DNA from: Rhizobium sp. Q54
GTDB lineage: Bacteria > Pseudomonadota > Alphaproteobacteria > Rhizobiales > Aestuariivirgaceae
Assembly: GCA_945889445.1 (NCBI GenBank)
Contig: CAMDBX010000048.1
Span: forward strand, 1 to 32,441
Direction of reading: 5' to 3'
Length of the DNA stretch: 32,441 bases
Shown here: positions 32,381 to 32,441 of the stretch, in pieces
Numbering within the stretch: position 1 is the first letter of the stretch
Layout: every line of letters begins with the position of its first letter
Program-made: the position numbers and the translations under genes
The notes under the pieces: model-generated
What the model saw: only the letters and a program-made list of their open reading frames with translations
Told to the model about the DNA's origin: nothing
Database searches by the model: none

Positions 32381-32441
32381 AACAGATTACAAAGCGACCC
32401 AGAAATCGCTAACATACCATACGTTTCGGCACTCTATATTC

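Overview
The window is high-GC chromosomal DNA of an alphaproteobacterium, most likely Hyphomicrobiales (Rhizobiales) or a close relative. The main support is the cell-cycle set chpT, ctrA and sciP, clustered GANTC (CcrM) sites at the ctrA promoter, a phosphatidylcholine synthase, DUF1134, and an S21 protein with a long C-terminal tail. It also carries bchE and bchJ, so the lineage makes, or recently made, bacteriochlorophyll. All assignments were made by reading; no database search was possible.

Layout. 1-1357 is gene-poor and looks decayed: a dyad at 96-137, a small exported-protein gene with an in-frame stop, and one hypothetical ORF. 1358-6270 (minus) holds a TPR/ATP-grasp-like protein, a small exported protein, rpsU and cspA (both GTG starts) and a Tat-exported amidohydrolase. 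6768-9204 (minus) is a DUF3300-DUF2950 exported pair. 9446-10714 (plus) is an MFS exporter, followed by a META-domain remnant and a repeat-rich spacer with an orphan sigma70-like promoter. 11412-13136 is ilvD. A DUF559 nuclease-like gene follows, bracketed by two pairs of the same palindrome. 13846-16034 is bchE-bchJ, with FNR-like and PpsR/CrtJ-like sites in front. Then come a membrane coiled-coil protein, DUF1134 and cysQ.

18709-21807 holds chpT, remnants of an nrsF gene and a doxX gene, ctrA, and fliJ on the far side of a long regulatory spacer. 21992-23651 is a coupled aminotransferase/sulfotransferase-like pair. 23907-24479 holds three very small ORFs. 24545-27006 is a Kef-type antiporter with its flavoprotein partner. 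sciP (minus) and mnmA (plus) diverge, followed by pcs (TTG start) and tRNA-Met(CAT).

From the 3' end of the tRNA to the window end, base composition drops and Lys/Asn content rises. Two co-directional genes lie there, one unrecognised and one resembling the TET-associated glycosyltransferase (TAGT) family of phages. This looks like the start of an integrated element and is the most novel part of the window.

How genes work together: ChpT relays phosphate from CckA to CtrA, SciP restrains CtrA, and FliJ belongs to the flagellar regulon CtrA controls, so three control genes and one output lie within about 9 kb. BchE and BchJ act in the chlorophyll branch under apparent oxygen/redox control. The Kef pair, cysQ, mnmA, ilvD, cspA and rpsU are housekeeping or stress functions.
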